Positions 27,594-37,925 of a DNA stretch of 64,000 bases are shown here, one piece after another (the first letter of the stretch is position 1; the number at the start of each line of letters is the position of its first letter). The translations under genes and the position numbers were made by a program. The notes below the pieces were generated by a model. That model had not been told where the DNA came from and did no database searches. It saw only the letters and a list, made by a program, of their open reading frames with translations. The DNA is from Aquabacterium sp. CECT 9606 (GTDB lineage: Bacteria; Pseudomonadota; Gammaproteobacteria; Burkholderiales; Burkholderiaceae_C), in the NCBI RefSeq assembly GCF_918741295.1, contig NZ_CAKKNB010000001.1, forward strand, positions 1,364,001 through 1,428,000, given 5' to 3'.

Positions 27594-28847
27594 TCAGACA
27601 GCTGCGGGGGCGAGGCCATCGCGTTGCACCAGGTGCAGCGCCACCCAGGCCGTGCAGGCCGCGCCCACGGACACGCCCAGCGTCATCGGATAAATGGTCC
27701 CTATCCACATGGGCAGCTTCATGGCGGCGGCCAGCAGTGCACCCACCCCAAAGGCGATGGAAGCCAGAACGAAACCTGACAGGGCCGACGCCGCGCCCGC
27801 CTGGCGAGGGAAGCTGGCCACCACACCGGTCTGGCCGCATGGCTGGTGAATGCCGTGGGCGCAGGCGTAGACCCACAGGCCGGGCAGGATCCAGAACATG
27901 CCGGGCACGGTGCCCGAGAGCACCGCGTACGCCGACACGCCCGCCATCCACAGGCCGCCCGCCAGCGTGAGCAGGCCGGCCACCCGCACGCTGCCGATCA
28001 GGCCCCGGCTGACCAGCATGCGGCGGCACAGGGCCACACCGATCAGGTACGACACAGACCACGATGCCATGACGAAGCCGAAGGCCTGGCGGCTGCAGCC
28101 GAGCACGTCGATGAACACGAAGGGCCCGCCCGCCAGGCAGACGAACAGGCCGCCAAAGGTGGCGGAGGTCAGCATGGCGTGGGCGCGGAAGGTGGGGTGC
28201 CGGGCGATGTCCCACCAGTCCCGCAGCAAGCTCATGGGGTGCGTGGCGCGTGTGCGGCGATCCAGCGGCAAGGTCTCGGGCAGGCGCCAGACCACGAACA
28301 ACAGCGTGATGGCGCCGAATACACCAACGGCGGCCAGTGCATAGCGCCAGCCCAGGTGCGTGGCCAGAAAGCCGCCGGTGATCGGGCCCATGAGGGCGAT
28401 GAGCCCCAGGCCACCCATGCCGTGGGCCATCATGCGGGCGCCCTCCACGGGCGCGTAAAGGTCGCGGATCATGGCGCGCCCGCAAACCACGGCGGCGGAC
28501 AGGCAGGCGCCTTGCGCGGCGCGGGCAGCCACCATCAGGCTCAAGCTGTCGGCGATGAAGGTCAGGCCGCTGGCCACCACGAACAGGCTCAGTCCCCAAC
28601 GCAACACTGGGCGGCGCCCGACGCGGTCAGCCACCGGCCCCCACACCAGTTGCCCGATGCCGAAGGCCAGCACCAGCACCGACAGGGTGAGCTGCGAGGC
28701 CGAGGGGCTCACGCCCAAGGCGCGCTGCATTTGCGGCAAGGCGGGCAGGTAGACGTCCGTGGTGATGGGTTGGAGGCCCAACAGCAGGGACAGCGCCACC
28801 ACGACCACCCAGGTTGCGGGTGGGCGGGGGGCCTCAGAAGCGTTCAT
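27594..28847 (-). CDS. MFS multidrug exporter, Bcr/CflA family
   Basis: 417 residues, 12 predicted membrane helices. The start matches the Bcr/CflA drug-proton antiporter pattern: [18 protein letters not shown], then [15 protein letters not shown] (motif A) and the first-half [10 protein letters not shown] segment typical of this group. The start overlaps the end of the upstream pseudouridine synthase gene by 14 nt. Substrate is unknown; drugs or amino-acid derivatives are usual for the family. Confidence 0.9.
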   Translation of the reverse strand: MNASEAPRPPATWVVVVALSLLLGLQPITTDVYLPALPQMQRALGVSPSASQLTLSVLVLAFGIGQLVWGPVADRVGRRPVLRWGLSLFVVASGLTFIADSLSLMVAARAAQGACLSAAVVCGRAMIRDLYAPVEGARMMAHGMGGLGLIALMGPITGGFLATHLGWRYALAAVGVFGAITLLFVVWRLPETLPLDRRTRATHPMSLLRDWWDIARHPTFRAHAMLTSATFGGLFVCLAGGPFVFIDVLGCSRQAFGFVMASWSVSYLIGVALCRRMLVSRGLIGSVRVAGLLTLAGGLWMAGVSAYAVLSGTVPGMFWILPGLWVYACAHGIHQPCGQTGVVASFPRQAGAASALSGFVLASIAFGVGALLAAAMKLPMWIGTIYPMTLGVSVGAACTAWVALHLVQRDGLAPAAV

Positions 28848-30060
28848 CAGGCTGCAGGAAGCGCCATTGGCCCAGCGGCAGGTTGCCCAGCACGATGCGG
28901 CCCATGCGCACGCGCTTGAGGCCCACCACCTTCAGGCCGACCTGCTCGCACATGCGGCGGATCTGGCGCTTTCGGCCTTCGCGCAGCACGAATCGCAGTT
29001 GCTGCTCGTTCTGCCACGACACCTTGGCGGGCTTGAGCTCGATGCCGTCCAGCATCAGGCCATGGCGCAGCTTGTCCATCAGCTCGCCAGGGAAAACGCC
29101 CGAGATGTTCTTCTCTTCGGGGTTGTCGGGCAGCTCGACGCGCACCAGGTATTCCTTCTCGACGTTCGAATCCTCGCCGATCAGTTCGCGCGCGATGCGG
29201 CCGTCTTGCGTCAGCACCAGCAGGCCGGTGGAGTCGATGTCGAGCCGGCCTGCGGGCGCCAGGTGCTTGAGGTGGCCGCGCGTCAAGCTCAGCTTGGTGC
29301 GGTCGCCTTCCTTCCATTGGTTCTCGGGGCGGATCAGCACGAAGGCGGGCTCATAGCCATCTTCGGCCTGGCCGCTCACGTAGCCGATGGGCTTGTTGAT
29401 CAGGATGGTGACGCGCTGGGCTTGCTGCGTCTTGGCGGCCGCGTCAATGGTGATGTCTTGATGCGGGTAGACGCGCGAGCCCAGTTCGCTGACCACTTGG
29501 CCATCGACCAGCACCCAGCCGTGCTCGATCCATTCATCGGCTTCGCGGCGCGAAGACAGGCCGCGCTCGCTCATCAGCTTGGACAGGCGAATACGGCCAT
29601 CGTGTTCGACGCTGCCGTCGGTGGCTTGTTGAACGGGCGTGGAAGGGCGCGGGCCCTGGGCGCGGCGGCCGTCCTTGCGGAAATCCTGTTGAGGCGGTGG
29701 CGGCGTGTTGGGGCGGTTGTCGAAACGTTGCGGCGCTGGGCCACGCGGGCGGTCATCCCTGGGCCTGGCTGCCACGGGGCGATCCCGCTCATCGCGGCGC
29801 GGGGCGGGTGTGCGTGGACGCTCGCCAGGCCACCGCGATTCATCCCTCGGCGCAGCAGCTGCAGGCGCAGGCGCACGTGCCGCTGCCTTGGTCGCTTCCT
29901 CACGCGCCTTGGCGGCCTGCTCGGCCTCCTCGACGGTCATGCGTTTGCGAGGCGCCGAGCCTGCGCCGCGCACAGGCGGGCGCCGGGGTGCGAAAGCATC
30001 GCGCTCGGCATCGGGTGTGGCTGGCTTGTTGGCCAGGATGATTTTCTTGCGTTCGGTCAT
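28834..30060 (-). CDS. S4-domain pseudouridine synthase (RluF/RsuA type) with basic N-terminal tail
   Basis: 408 residues. Residues 1-150 are an Arg/Pro/Ala-rich, probably disordered RNA-binding tail. Then an S4 domain ([23 protein letters not shown]) and the catalytic domain with [16 protein letters not shown], where the Asp of GRLD is catalytic, and [16 protein letters not shown]. The closing LPLGQWRFL resembles RluF, which modifies U2604 of 23S rRNA, but RluB/RsuA cannot be excluded. The basic extension is common in Burkholderiales homologues. It lies 17 bp after mutL. Confidence 0.88.
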   Translation of the reverse strand: MTERKKIILANKPATPDAERDAFAPRRPPVRGAGSAPRKRMTVEEAEQAAKAREEATKAAARAPAPAAAAPRDESRWPGERPRTPAPRRDERDRPVAARPRDDRPRGPAPQRFDNRPNTPPPPQQDFRKDGRRAQGPRPSTPVQQATDGSVEHDGRIRLSKLMSERGLSSRREADEWIEHGWVLVDGQVVSELGSRVYPHQDITIDAAAKTQQAQRVTILINKPIGYVSGQAEDGYEPAFVLIRPENQWKEGDRTKLSLTRGHLKHLAPAGRLDIDSTGLLVLTQDGRIARELIGEDSNVEKEYLVRVELPDNPEEKNISGVFPGELMDKLRHGLMLDGIELKPAKVSWQNEQQLRFVLREGRKRQIRRMCEQVGLKVVGLKRVRMGRIVLGNLPLGQWRFLQPDERF

Positions 30061-30077
30061 GGGGGCCTTCGTTTCGT

Positions 30078-32024
30078 TCAGCGGCCGCGCATGAACAGGG
30101 CGTCGAGTTCACGCATGGAAAGTTGCCGCCAGGTGGGGCGGCCGTGGTTGCATTGGTCTGCGCGGTCGGTGGCTTCCATGTCGCGCAGCAGTGCGTTCAT
30201 CTCGGTGATGGTGAGTTGCCGGTTGGCACGCACGGCGCCGTGGCAGGCCATGGTGGCCAGCAGTTCGTGTTGCGCGCGTTTGATCACATCACTGGCATCG
30301 AGTTGCGCCAGTTCGGCCAGCACCGAGCGGGCCAGGTCCACGCCATCGGCTTGCGTCAGGGCCAGGGGCACCGAACGCAAAGCCAGGGTGGTGGGGCCGA
30401 GCGCGTCGATGTCCAGGCCCAGGCTCATCAAGGCTTCGCGCTGTGATTCGGCGGTGGCGATTTCTTGCGGCGTGGCGGCAAAGCTTTGCGGGATCAGCAA
30501 AGGCTGGCTTTCCAGCCGCTCGTGCGCCAGTTGCGCCTTCAGGCGTTCGTAGACGATGCGCTCGTGGGCGGCGTGCATGTCGACGATGACCAGGCCGTGG
30601 GCGTTCTCGGCCAGCACGAACACGCCGCCGACCTGCGCCAGGGCGCGGCCCAGGGGCCATTCATGCGAAGGGGTTTCAGCGGGCTGTGTCGTCACCGGCC
30701 TCAGCGATTCGGGTGCGAAGCCGAACGATGTGGGCTGGTCTTGATCGGACGCCGGCTGCCCTAAGTTGGGCACTGGCATGCGCTCCGAGGCGAGGAAGGA
30801 TGTCGATCCACCGACATCGGCTTGCGGCCAGCCCGCCCAGCGGCGCTCCGGTGCCGCATCGGCCGGCCGCTGCCAGGCCAGTGGGCTTTGCTGGTTGACC
30901 GACAAGGGCGCCTGCACTGATGAAGCCACAGCGCCATCAACGGACGACGCAGGCACTGTGCCGCCAACGGGGTTGGGCGAACCCGCGAAAGGCGCAACCG
31001 CCTCGCCCGCCGCTGCCAAGGTCGCCCGCGACAAAGCCAGCGCTGCCTCCACCGATTTGCGCACCGCCTGGTGCACCTCGCGCGAATCGCGGAAGCGTAC
31101 TTCGATCTTGGTCGGGTGCACGTTCACATCCACGCGGTCGGGCGCGATCTCGATGAACAGCACGTACGTGGGCTGGCGCGAGCCATGCAGCACGTCTTCA
31201 TACGCGGCGCGCACGCCATGGCTCAGCAGCTTGTCGCGCACATGGCGGCCATTGACGTAGAAATACTGCTGGTCGGCGCGCGAGCGGGCCGCGTCGGGCA
31301 GGCCGGTGTAGCCGTACACGCGCATCGGGCCCATGCTCATCTCGACCGCGCGCGAGGTCGACATGAAATCATCGCCCAGGACATCGACCACACGTTGGTC
31401 GGGCGAGCCGGCGCGCCATTGCTCCACCAGCTTGCCTTCGTGCCACACGGCGAAGCCCACATCGGGCCGGGCCAGGGCGTGGCGCCGCACGGCTTCCAGG
31501 CAATGGGCCAGTTCGGTGCCCTCGGTCTTCAAAAACTTGCGGCGGGCAGGCGTGCTGAAAAACAGTTCGCGCACCTCGACACTGGTGCCCACACCACGCG
31601 CGGCCGGGCTCAGCTCGCCTGATCGGGCATCCAGCCGGTGCGCATGGGCGTCTTCCGCCGTGCGGCTGGCAATCGCCATGTCCGACACGGAAGCAATCGC
31701 CGCCAGCGCCTCGCCCCGGAAACCCATGGTCGCCACGCTTTCCAGATCGTGCAATGAGCCGATCTTGCTGGTGGCGTGGCGTTTCAAGGCCAAGGGCAGT
31801 TCGTCAGTCGGGATGCCGCTGCCATCGTCCTCGACCAGGATCTGGCGGATGCCGCCGGCCAGCAGCTTGACGGTGATCTGGCGCGCGCCCGCGTCCAGGG
31901 CGTTGTCCACCAATTCGCGCACCACCGAGGCAGGGCGCTCGACCACCTCGCCAGCCGCGATTTGGCTGATCAGTTCGTCGGGCAATTCGCGGATGTTTCG
32001 GCGGGCGGAGGAGGTCGTCATCAA
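30078..32024 (-). CDS. mutL: DNA mismatch repair protein MutL
   Basis: 648 residues, usual length. It links mismatch recognition by MutS to strand excision. The N-terminal GHKL ATPase is clear: [38 protein letters not shown] and [18 protein letters not shown] Pro/Ser/Ala-rich linker (about 350-450) joins the C-terminal dimerisation domain, which lacks the DQHAxxE endonuclease motif (here [12 protein letters not shown], matching the E. coli-type non-nuclease group only partly). Ends with [20 protein letters not shown]. Confidence 0.97.
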   Translation of the reverse strand: MMTTSSARRNIRELPDELISQIAAGEVVERPASVVRELVDNALDAGARQITVKLLAGGIRQILVEDDGSGIPTDELPLALKRHATSKIGSLHDLESVATMGFRGEALAAIASVSDMAIASRTAEDAHAHRLDARSGELSPAARGVGTSVEVRELFFSTPARRKFLKTEGTELAHCLEAVRRHALARPDVGFAVWHEGKLVEQWRAGSPDQRVVDVLGDDFMSTSRAVEMSMGPMRVYGYTGLPDAARSRADQQYFYVNGRHVRDKLLSHGVRAAYEDVLHGSRQPTYVLFIEIAPDRVDVNVHPTKIEVRFRDSREVHQAVRKSVEAALALSRATLAAAGEAVAPFAGSPNPVGGTVPASSVDGAVASSVQAPLSVNQQSPLAWQRPADAAPERRWAGWPQADVGGSTSFLASERMPVPNLGQPASDQDQPTSFGFAPESLRPVTTQPAETPSHEWPLGRALAQVGGVFVLAENAHGLVIVDMHAAHERIVYERLKAQLAHERLESQPLLIPQSFAATPQEIATAESQREALMSLGLDIDALGPTTLALRSVPLALTQADGVDLARSVLAELAQLDASDVIKRAQHELLATMACHGAVRANRQLTITEMNALLRDMEATDRADQCNHGRPTWRQLSMRELDALFMRGR

Positions 32025-32056
32025 GGGATTGTACGAAGCCCCCCGATAATGGGCGC

Positions 32057-32707
32057 ATGGACATCGCTCATTTCCTCCTCGATTTCATCCTCCACGTCGA
32101 CCAGCACCTGGCGGAGTTCGTTCAAAACTACGGCGCGTGGGTGTATGCCCTGCTGTTCCTGATCGTGTTCGTGGAGACCGGGCTGGTGGTGATGCCTTTC
32201 CTGCCGGGCGATTCACTGCTCTTCATCGTGGGTGCCCTGGCTGGCGCTGGCGCCATCAATCTGCCGGTGGCGATGGCTGTGCTGCTGGTGGCCGCCATCC
32301 TGGGGGACCAGGTCAACTACACGATTGGCCGCGCCATCGGGCCCAAGGTCTTCCAGTGGGAAAACTCCCGCTGGTTCAACCGCCGGGCCTTCGAGGCGGC
32401 CCACAGTTTTTACGAAAAGCACGGCGGCATCACCATCATCCTTGCCCGATTCATGCCCTTCATCCGCACCTTCGCGCCCTTCGTGGCCGGCGTGGCACAG
32501 ATGAACCGCGCCACCTTCACCGCCTACAACGTGATCGGCGCGCTGATCTGGGTGGTGGGCCTGAGCCTGGTGGGCTACTTTTTCGGCAACATCCCGGTCG
32601 TGCAAGCGAATCTGAGCAAGATCATCTGGGCGATGATCCTGATTCCCGGCGTGGTGGCCCTCCTGGGGGCGTGGCGTGCTGGCCGCAAGGGCAAGGCCCT
32701 GGCCTGA
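32057..32707 (+). CDS. DedA-family membrane protein
   Basis: 216 residues. DedA/VTT-domain features: FVETGLVVMPFLPGDSLLFIVGALAG, GDQVNYTIGRAIG and ILARFMPFIRTFAPFVAGVAQMNRATF, with the conserved Glu, Gly-Asp and Arg residues in re-entrant helices. Members help flip undecaprenyl phosphate or phospholipids and support membrane homeostasis. It is divergent from mutL by 32 bp and precedes the phosphatidylserine decarboxylase gene by 60 bp in the same direction. Confidence 0.92.
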   Translation: MDIAHFLLDFILHVDQHLAEFVQNYGAWVYALLFLIVFVETGLVVMPFLPGDSLLFIVGALAGAGAINLPVAMAVLLVAAILGDQVNYTIGRAIGPKVFQWENSRWFNRRAFEAAHSFYEKHGGITIILARFMPFIRTFAPFVAGVAQMNRATFTAYNVIGALIWVVGLSLVGYFFGNIPVVQANLSKIIWAMILIPGVVALLGAWRAGRKGKALA

Positions 32708-32767
32708 GCGCCGCTCGGTGGTCGCTCGATACAATGGCGGCCCCTCACCATTGCATTGGTAGCCGCC

Positions 32768-33619
32768 GTGTCAGACCGTCTCTTTGTCATGCTGCAGTAC
32801 GCCTTGCCCAAGCAAGCCCTGACGGCCTTTGCCGGGCGCATGGCGTGGGTCAAGGGCGGGGCGCTGACCACGCGCTTCATCCGTTGGTTCGTGGGGCGCT
32901 ATGGCGTGAACATGGCCGAGGCCGCGAACCCCGACATCGCCAGCTACCCCACCTTCAATGAGTTCTTCACCCGGCCGCTGAAGCCGGGTGCGCGGCCCCT
33001 GGTCCAGGCCGACCTGATCTGCCCGGTCGATGGCGCCATCAGCCAGGTCGGCCCCATTGCCGGAGACCAGATCTTCCAGGCCAAGGGCCACCATTACTCT
33101 GCCCAGGCCTTGGTGGGCGGCGATGCCTTGCTGGCCGCGCAGTTCCAGGACGGGCACTTCGCCACCATCTACCTCAGCCCCAAGGATTACCACCGCATCC
33201 ACATGCCTTGCGATGGCCGCCTGACCCGCATGATCTACGTGCCGGGCGATTTGTTTTCGGTCAACCCCGCCACGGCGCGCGGTGTGCCCGGCCTGTTCGC
33301 CCGCAATGAGCGCGTGGTCTGCGTGTTCGAGACCGAGCATGGCCCCTTCGTGCTGACCCTGGTGGGCGCCACCATTGTGGGCAGCATGGCGACCGTCTGG
33401 CATGGCGTGGTGAACCCGCCCCGGGCCAAGGAAGTGCGCGAATGGCGTTACACCGACCAATCCATCGTGCTGAAAAAAGGCGACGAGATGGGCCGCTTCC
33501 TGCTGGGCTCGACCGTGGTGATGCTGTTCCCCAAAGGCCCCTTGACCTTCAACCCCAAGTGGGCTTCGACCGGCCCGGTCCGCCTCGGTGAGGCCATGGC
33601 CAACCGCGTTGATGTCTGA
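32768..33619 (+). CDS. psd: Phosphatidylserine decarboxylase proenzyme
   Basis: 283 residues from GTG 32768; a TTG at 32756 is possible but the family begins near this position. It makes phosphatidylethanolamine. The self-cleavage site LGST (FLLGSTVVMLFP) near the C-terminus yields the pyruvoyl group on the small subunit; catalytic-type residues are visible in CPVDGAISQVG, PKDYHRIHMPCDG and NERVVCVFETEHG. The downstream gene starts 8 nt before the stop, so the two are coupled. Confidence 0.95.
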   Translation: MSDRLFVMLQYALPKQALTAFAGRMAWVKGGALTTRFIRWFVGRYGVNMAEAANPDIASYPTFNEFFTRPLKPGARPLVQADLICPVDGAISQVGPIAGDQIFQAKGHHYSAQALVGGDALLAAQFQDGHFATIYLSPKDYHRIHMPCDGRLTRMIYVPGDLFSVNPATARGVPGLFARNERVVCVFETEHGPFVLTLVGATIVGSMATVWHGVVNPPRAKEVREWRYTDQSIVLKKGDEMGRFLLGSTVVMLFPKGPLTFNPKWASTGPVRLGEAMANRVDV

Positions 33620-34445
33620 CATGACTGATCTGCTGGACATCGTCCACGAGTCCTTCTACAAGTTCGTGGCCATCGCAGACCCCGAGGCTTGCACCATTGC
33701 CCTGCGCGAGATCACGCAAGGCCTGACCGGCAGCATCCTGGTGGCCACGGAAGGCATCAATGGCATGGTCGCGGCCAAGCCTGAAGCGCTGGATGCGTTT
33801 CATGAGGCATTGCTGGCTGACCCGCGCGTGGCGGGCCTGTTTGGCGGCATGACCTTCAAGCGCAGCCCCTGCAAGACGCGGCCTTTCTTCAAGATGAAGG
33901 TGCACCACAAGCCCGAGATCCTGCCCCTGGGCGTCGAAGGCGTGGACGCCATCCACCAGACCGGCATCAACGTCAGCCCGCAGGAGTGGCGTGAGTTGAT
34001 CAAACAAGACGACGTGGTCCTGATCGACAACCGCAACAGCTTCGAGTTCAAGCTGGGGCGCTTCAAGAACGCGGTCGATCCGCAGGTGCACACCTTCCGC
34101 GACTTGCCGCGCTACATCGAAGCGCACGTGGATGAATGGAAGGCCGAAGGCAAGCGCGTGGCCATGTACTGCACCGGCGGCATCCGCTGCGAAAAGACCA
34201 GCGCCTGGATGCTGGGCATGGACATCCCGGTGTACCAGCTGGAAGGCGGCATCCTGAGTTATTTCGCCCAGATGCCCGATGCCGACAAGGATTGGGAAGG
34301 CGAGTGCTTCGTCTTCGACAACCGCATCGCGCTTGACACGCACTTGCAGCAAACCGACACCACGGCCGAAGACGTGTACGCGGGCGACCCCGACGAGCAG
34401 TGGCGGCTGCAGCGCGCCAAGCGGCTGGCCAAAGGCAGCCAGTAG
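33612..34445 (+). CDS. trhO: tRNA uridine 34 hydroxylase, rhodanese-domain (TrhO/YceA)
   Basis: 277 residues from ATG 33612; ATG 33621 is also in frame. The N-terminal TrhO domain (ILVATEGINGMVAAKPEALDAF) is followed by a rhodanese domain with the active-site loop YCTGGIRCEKTS, Cys being catalytic. It makes 5-hydroxyuridine at the wobble position with oxygen in many bacteria. It overlaps psd and is followed 1 bp after its stop by an RluA-type synthase. Confidence 0.92.
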   Translation: MSDMTDLLDIVHESFYKFVAIADPEACTIALREITQGLTGSILVATEGINGMVAAKPEALDAFHEALLADPRVAGLFGGMTFKRSPCKTRPFFKMKVHHKPEILPLGVEGVDAIHQTGINVSPQEWRELIKQDDVVLIDNRNSFEFKLGRFKNAVDPQVHTFRDLPRYIEAHVDEWKAEGKRVAMYCTGGIRCEKTSAWMLGMDIPVYQLEGGILSYFAQMPDADKDWEGECFVFDNRIALDTHLQQTDTTAEDVYAGDPDEQWRLQRAKRLAKGSQ

Positions 34446-34446
34446 C

Positions 34447-35352
34447 GTGTCGGCCAAGCCGCGCCCGCTGCCCACCAAGGACGGCGTCGGCCCCAGTTGC
34501 GTGGCCTTGCCATCCGGCCCCTGGCGCACCATGGCCGACTTCCTGGTGCAGCAGTTTCCGGCGGTCTCGGTCGCGACCTGGCAGGCGCGCATGCAGGGCG
34601 GCGAGGTGGTTGACGAAAATGGCGTACCCGTCACTCAGGAGCGCGCCTACCAAGCCAATCTGCGCCTGTATTACTACCGGTCGCTTGAGACCGAGCCGCG
34701 CCTGCCGTTTGACGAGGTTGTGCTCTTCCAGGATGAGCACATCGTGGTGGCCGACAAGCCGCACTTCATGCCCGTCACCCCCGGTGGCCGCTACCTGCAA
34801 GAGACCCTGCTGGTGCGCCTGAAACGCAAGCTGGGCATCGACACCCTGGCGCCCATTCACCGCCTGGACCGCGAGACGGCGGGCATCGTCTTGTTCTCCA
34901 TCCAACCCACCACCCGTGGCGCTTACCAGAGCGTGTTTTCGCAAAGAACCGCCACCAAGCACTACCAGGCTGTGGCCCCCTGGCGCCCTGATCTGGCTTG
35001 GCCGCTGACCCGCCAAAGCCGGCTTGAAGAAGACGAGCACTTCATGCAGATGCGCGAGGTGCCTGGCGAGCCCAACACCGAGACGCGCATCGACGTGCTG
35101 AAGGTGCAGGGCGACCTGGCCCTTTATGCCTTGAGCCCCGTCACCGGCCGCAAGCACCAGTTGCGCGTGCACTGCGCGGCCTTGGGGTTGCCCATCGTCA
35201 ATGACCTGATCTATCCCCGGCTGTTTGCGGCCGACAGCGATGACCACGCCAAACCTTTGCAGTTGCTGGCCAAGGGCATTGAGTTCACTGACCCCGTCAC
35301 CGGCCAAGCCCGGCGGTTCACCAGCCAGCAGGCCTTGATGCTGCGGGAATGA
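34447..35352 (+). CDS. RluA-family pseudouridine synthase
   Basis: 301 residues from GTG 34447, one base after the trhO stop. The catalytic motif HRLDRETAGIVLFS and the closing GRKHQLRVHCAALGLPIVNDLIYP are typical of RluA-type enzymes; no S4 domain is present, and the N-terminal 90 residues form a smaller domain. It isomerises uridines in rRNA or tRNA; the site cannot be deduced. Confidence 0.92.
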   Translation: MSAKPRPLPTKDGVGPSCVALPSGPWRTMADFLVQQFPAVSVATWQARMQGGEVVDENGVPVTQERAYQANLRLYYYRSLETEPRLPFDEVVLFQDEHIVVADKPHFMPVTPGGRYLQETLLVRLKRKLGIDTLAPIHRLDRETAGIVLFSIQPTTRGAYQSVFSQRTATKHYQAVAPWRPDLAWPLTRQSRLEEDEHFMQMREVPGEPNTETRIDVLKVQGDLALYALSPVTGRKHQLRVHCAALGLPIVNDLIYPRLFAADSDDHAKPLQLLAKGIEFTDPVTGQARRFTSQQALMLRE

Positions 35353-35723
35353 GTGGTTTTTTTAAGTGTTCATTTCCTCGTCGTGCGCCAAATCGGTGGC
35401 GACTTACGCCACAGGGTTGCGACTGGCCTGCACGGAAGGTCTACGGATGGCATTCGATGTCTGCTCCAGGCTGAGGCTGTCGCATGAGATTCAACATCGA
35501 ATGTCGGCGCCTACCTAAACCTGACATTGATGGTTTTCACGGGCGTAAGTCAGGTCCACGCGGGAACAGACCTTGACTGACGGCGATCAAGTCGCCATGC
35601 GATGCGGGTCCCAATGCCGCATCGGAAAGCCGTGACCTAGTGCAGCCGACCTTAAGGAGCCGGTAGCGGGTTTTGAATGAACGGCTCTTATCCAGGACCT
35701 GGAGTGAGCGCTTCAGTACGGGT
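35353..35723. repeat. Non-coding segment packed with inverted repeats
   Basis: About 370 bp without a gene. It holds several inverted repeats: GTGGCG-ACTTA-CGCCAC (35396-35412), GACTTACGCC (35401-35410) facing GGCGTAAGTC (35542-35551), CATTCGATGT (35451-35460) facing ACATCGAATG (35494-35503) and ACCTGAC (35519-35525) facing GTCAGGT (35549-35555). This nested layout is like a REP/MITE-type element or a structured RNA. The housekeeping run ends just before it and the catabolic cluster begins just after. Confidence 0.5.
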
Positions 35724-36683
35724 TCACGCCATCCAATTCGGCATCTCCGTTGGTGTAATACCCGTCAATTTTTTTGAGTCTTCCCAAACTTTCCCGGCCA
35801 CGCGGGCGTCATAGGACATCTTGGATGATTTGCGCTCATAAAGTACCCCGTCGTGGGACTGAAAGTACTTGTTGGACGAGTCTTTATAGCGAGCGTCGGT
35901 CGCGAGCACCGCCAGCGATTCTGCCGAGAAGATTTCACGCCCGATGGTGACGCCGATGCGCTTGAGGATCGATTTCACCCAGGGCTGGCTGGCCATGACT
36001 TTGAAAATCTTGGGCGAGCTGTCTGCCAGCCCGGTTTCCGGGATGAAGCCTGGATCGTAGGCGATGACCGTGATGCCCTTTCCTGCCGCGCGCAGGCGGC
36101 GATGCAATTCGTACGCGTACAGGATCTCGCAGAGTTTCGACGTCGCGTAGCGAACCCCGCCACGAAGCGCGGGCTTGTTGGCCGCCAACTGGCGCACATC
36201 GGGTTGCACGGCTTTACCGATGATCCTGCCGTCCATGGACTCGCCATCGTGGGTACCGCTGGCGGTGAAAACAATACGACCGTGTGGCGCGATGACATCC
36301 ATGAGCAGATTCACAAGCAGGAAATTGCCCAGGCCATTGACCGCGAAGGTTTCTTCATGATGGTCAATGCTGAAGCTCGCAGAAGTGCCGCCCAAGGTCT
36401 GGATGCCCGCATTGAGAATCAGCGCATCAAGTTTCGGAATTTGCCCGGAAGTACTCAAGGTGCGAATCTGGTCTGCGCCCTTCCTCACCGAGGCCAGAGA
36501 GGCCAGATCCAGCTCGATGACCGTCACCGTGCATGAGGCTGAACGCAGTTTCGCGGCAACGGCTTCTATTTTCTGGGTGGATCGGCCCAGCATCAGCAAA
36601 TGAACCTTGGGGAGCAAGGCCAGTTTCTTGCTGCAAATCAGGCCCAGCCCGCTGTGCCCGCCGGTGATGGCAATGGTCGTCAT
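35724..36683 (-). CDS. Short-chain dehydrogenase/reductase
   Basis: 319 residues. Classical SDR layout with the cofactor loop TGGHSGLG (7-14), NAG (LILNAGIQT), the catalytic Ser in FTASGTHDG and YATSK (Tyr and Lys). Size and end resemble the light-dependent protochlorophyllide reductase/retinol dehydrogenase-like subgroup found in non-photosynthetic bacteria. It lies 45 bp downstream of the NmrA-like gene and is probably in its operon; the divergent TetR gene and its operator likely control both. Confidence 0.88.
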   Translation of the reverse strand: MTTIAITGGHSGLGLICSKKLALLPKVHLLMLGRSTQKIEAVAAKLRSASCTVTVIELDLASLASVRKGADQIRTLSTSGQIPKLDALILNAGIQTLGGTSASFSIDHHEETFAVNGLGNFLLVNLLMDVIAPHGRIVFTASGTHDGESMDGRIIGKAVQPDVRQLAANKPALRGGVRYATSKLCEILYAYELHRRLRAAGKGITVIAYDPGFIPETGLADSSPKIFKVMASQPWVKSILKRIGVTIGREIFSAESLAVLATDARYKDSSNKYFQSHDGVLYERKSSKMSYDARVAGKVWEDSKKLTGITPTEMPNWMA

Positions 36684-36728
36684 GTTCTGCCTATTTGAGT
36701 TAGCTTTTGATTCGTGGCGCCCTTGCCG

Positions 36729-37709
36729 TTAGCGAGCAAGCGGCCAGCCCCGTGCTGCAGCTTCGCGGCGGGCAAACTCTTCATATTTCGTGGCTTGGTG
36801 GCCCAGCAGCGTGGGCAGGTGGCGCATGTCGCCGGGAGGCAAACCGTGCTGGTCGTAATACATCATCATGCGCACGTAGCAGTCACGTGCTTCCTCGGGC
36901 CAGTTTCGGATGTCACGCGCGTTCCACGATTCGCCAATGCCTTGGACAAAGTATTTCGCCGAGCGCAACTTGGGGCTGGCCAGCGACTGAATCATCTGCA
37001 TGGTCGAGCCGAACAGCGACTTCGAATTCTTCATGGAGTCCGGGCTGAGGCGGATCGCGGTCACCTTGTGGCCCATCACCTTGCTCCAGATGGCCGCCAT
37101 TTCGTTGCGGTCCAGCACATGGCCCGAGAGCTCATAAGTCTTGCCGATGTGGGGCGCCGGACGGGCGAGCACATTGCTGGCCGCTTCGCCGATGTCTTCC
37201 ACGTCCACAACGCCCATCTTCGATGAGCATGAAACTGGATAAGGCAGCACCCCCGCGCAGATGAACTGCCAGACCTCCAGGTAATTCTGCATGTAGTGCG
37301 AGGGACGAAGAATGGTCACAGGCAGGCCAGATTCCAGCAGGCGCTCTTCAGCATGAAGCTTTTGCTGGTGGTGAGGGAGCTCCTTGATATCGGGATGGAT
37401 GACCGAATGAAAAACAATGTTCTCGGTCTTGTGAGCCTTGGCCGCCTGGATGATGCTCTGAAGTACCGGTTGCTCATCGATGATCCGGGTCGGGGCGGCA
37501 TGGTAGAGCTGGTTCACGCCGCTCATGGCCTCGTGAATTTGCCGAGGGTTCTGCAGGTCACCAATGAACACCTCTGTCGCCCCATCTTTCCTGACTTGGG
37601 CCGCCTGAGCTTCATTCTTGACGAATGCACGCACGGGGAGGCCTTTCTCGTGAAGGCGACGAGTCAGGATTCGCCCGATACCGCCTGCGGCGCTGGTGAT
37701 GAGGATCAT
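36729..37709 (-). CDS. NmrA-like NAD(P)-binding oxidoreductase
   Basis: 326 residues from ATG 37709. N-terminal Rossmann loop ITSAAGGIG (atypical GxxGxG) followed by TRRLHEKGLPVRAFVKN, then TEVFIGDLQNP and VILRPSHYMQNYLEV-type NmrA/HSCARG features. Family members reduce quinones or act as redox sensors. No catalytic Tyr-x3-Lys is evident. Together with the SDR it makes a two-gene operon opposite a TetR repressor; function within the catabolic cluster is inferred. Confidence 0.83.
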   Translation of the reverse strand: MILITSAAGGIGRILTRRLHEKGLPVRAFVKNEAQAAQVRKDGATEVFIGDLQNPRQIHEAMSGVNQLYHAAPTRIIDEQPVLQSIIQAAKAHKTENIVFHSVIHPDIKELPHHQQKLHAEERLLESGLPVTILRPSHYMQNYLEVWQFICAGVLPYPVSCSSKMGVVDVEDIGEAASNVLARPAPHIGKTYELSGHVLDRNEMAAIWSKVMGHKVTAIRLSPDSMKNSKSLFGSTMQMIQSLASPKLRSAKYFVQGIGESWNARDIRNWPEEARDCYVRMMMYYDQHGLPPGDMRHLPTLLGHQATKYEEFARREAAARGWPLAR

Positions 37710-37844
37710 GAGGTGTCCGTTCAATGGGATCTGGGGGTCAAAAAAAGGGATGCGAGCGCCCAAGCACAGAGCAACGAGGGTTGCATTTTTCAAGACGCAG
37801 GTGCGCTGGGCTGTCGGCAACGCGATCTTGCGTCAGTATACCTA

Positions 37845-37882
37845 AATGTCGATTAGTAATCGACATTGATTAAAAATCGTTT
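37845..37882. promoter_or_regulatory. Operator A of TetR regulon
   Basis: A perfect palindrome with 11-bp arms AATGTCGATTA and TAATCGACATT around one G (37845-37867), continued by GATT and TCG half-site-like bases to 37882. It lies between divergent NmrA-like and TetR genes. A 36-bp stretch (37847-37882) recurs with 27 identities at 49094-49129. Confidence 0.8.
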
Positions 37883-37925
37883 ACCCTTGGTCTCGGTGGT
37901 AGAATGGACCCACCTTGGAGGAACA

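Noticed and set aside
28759-30552. 597-residue open frame on the plus strand
   Set aside because: Antisense to the pseudouridine synthase and mutL genes; no recognisable domain.
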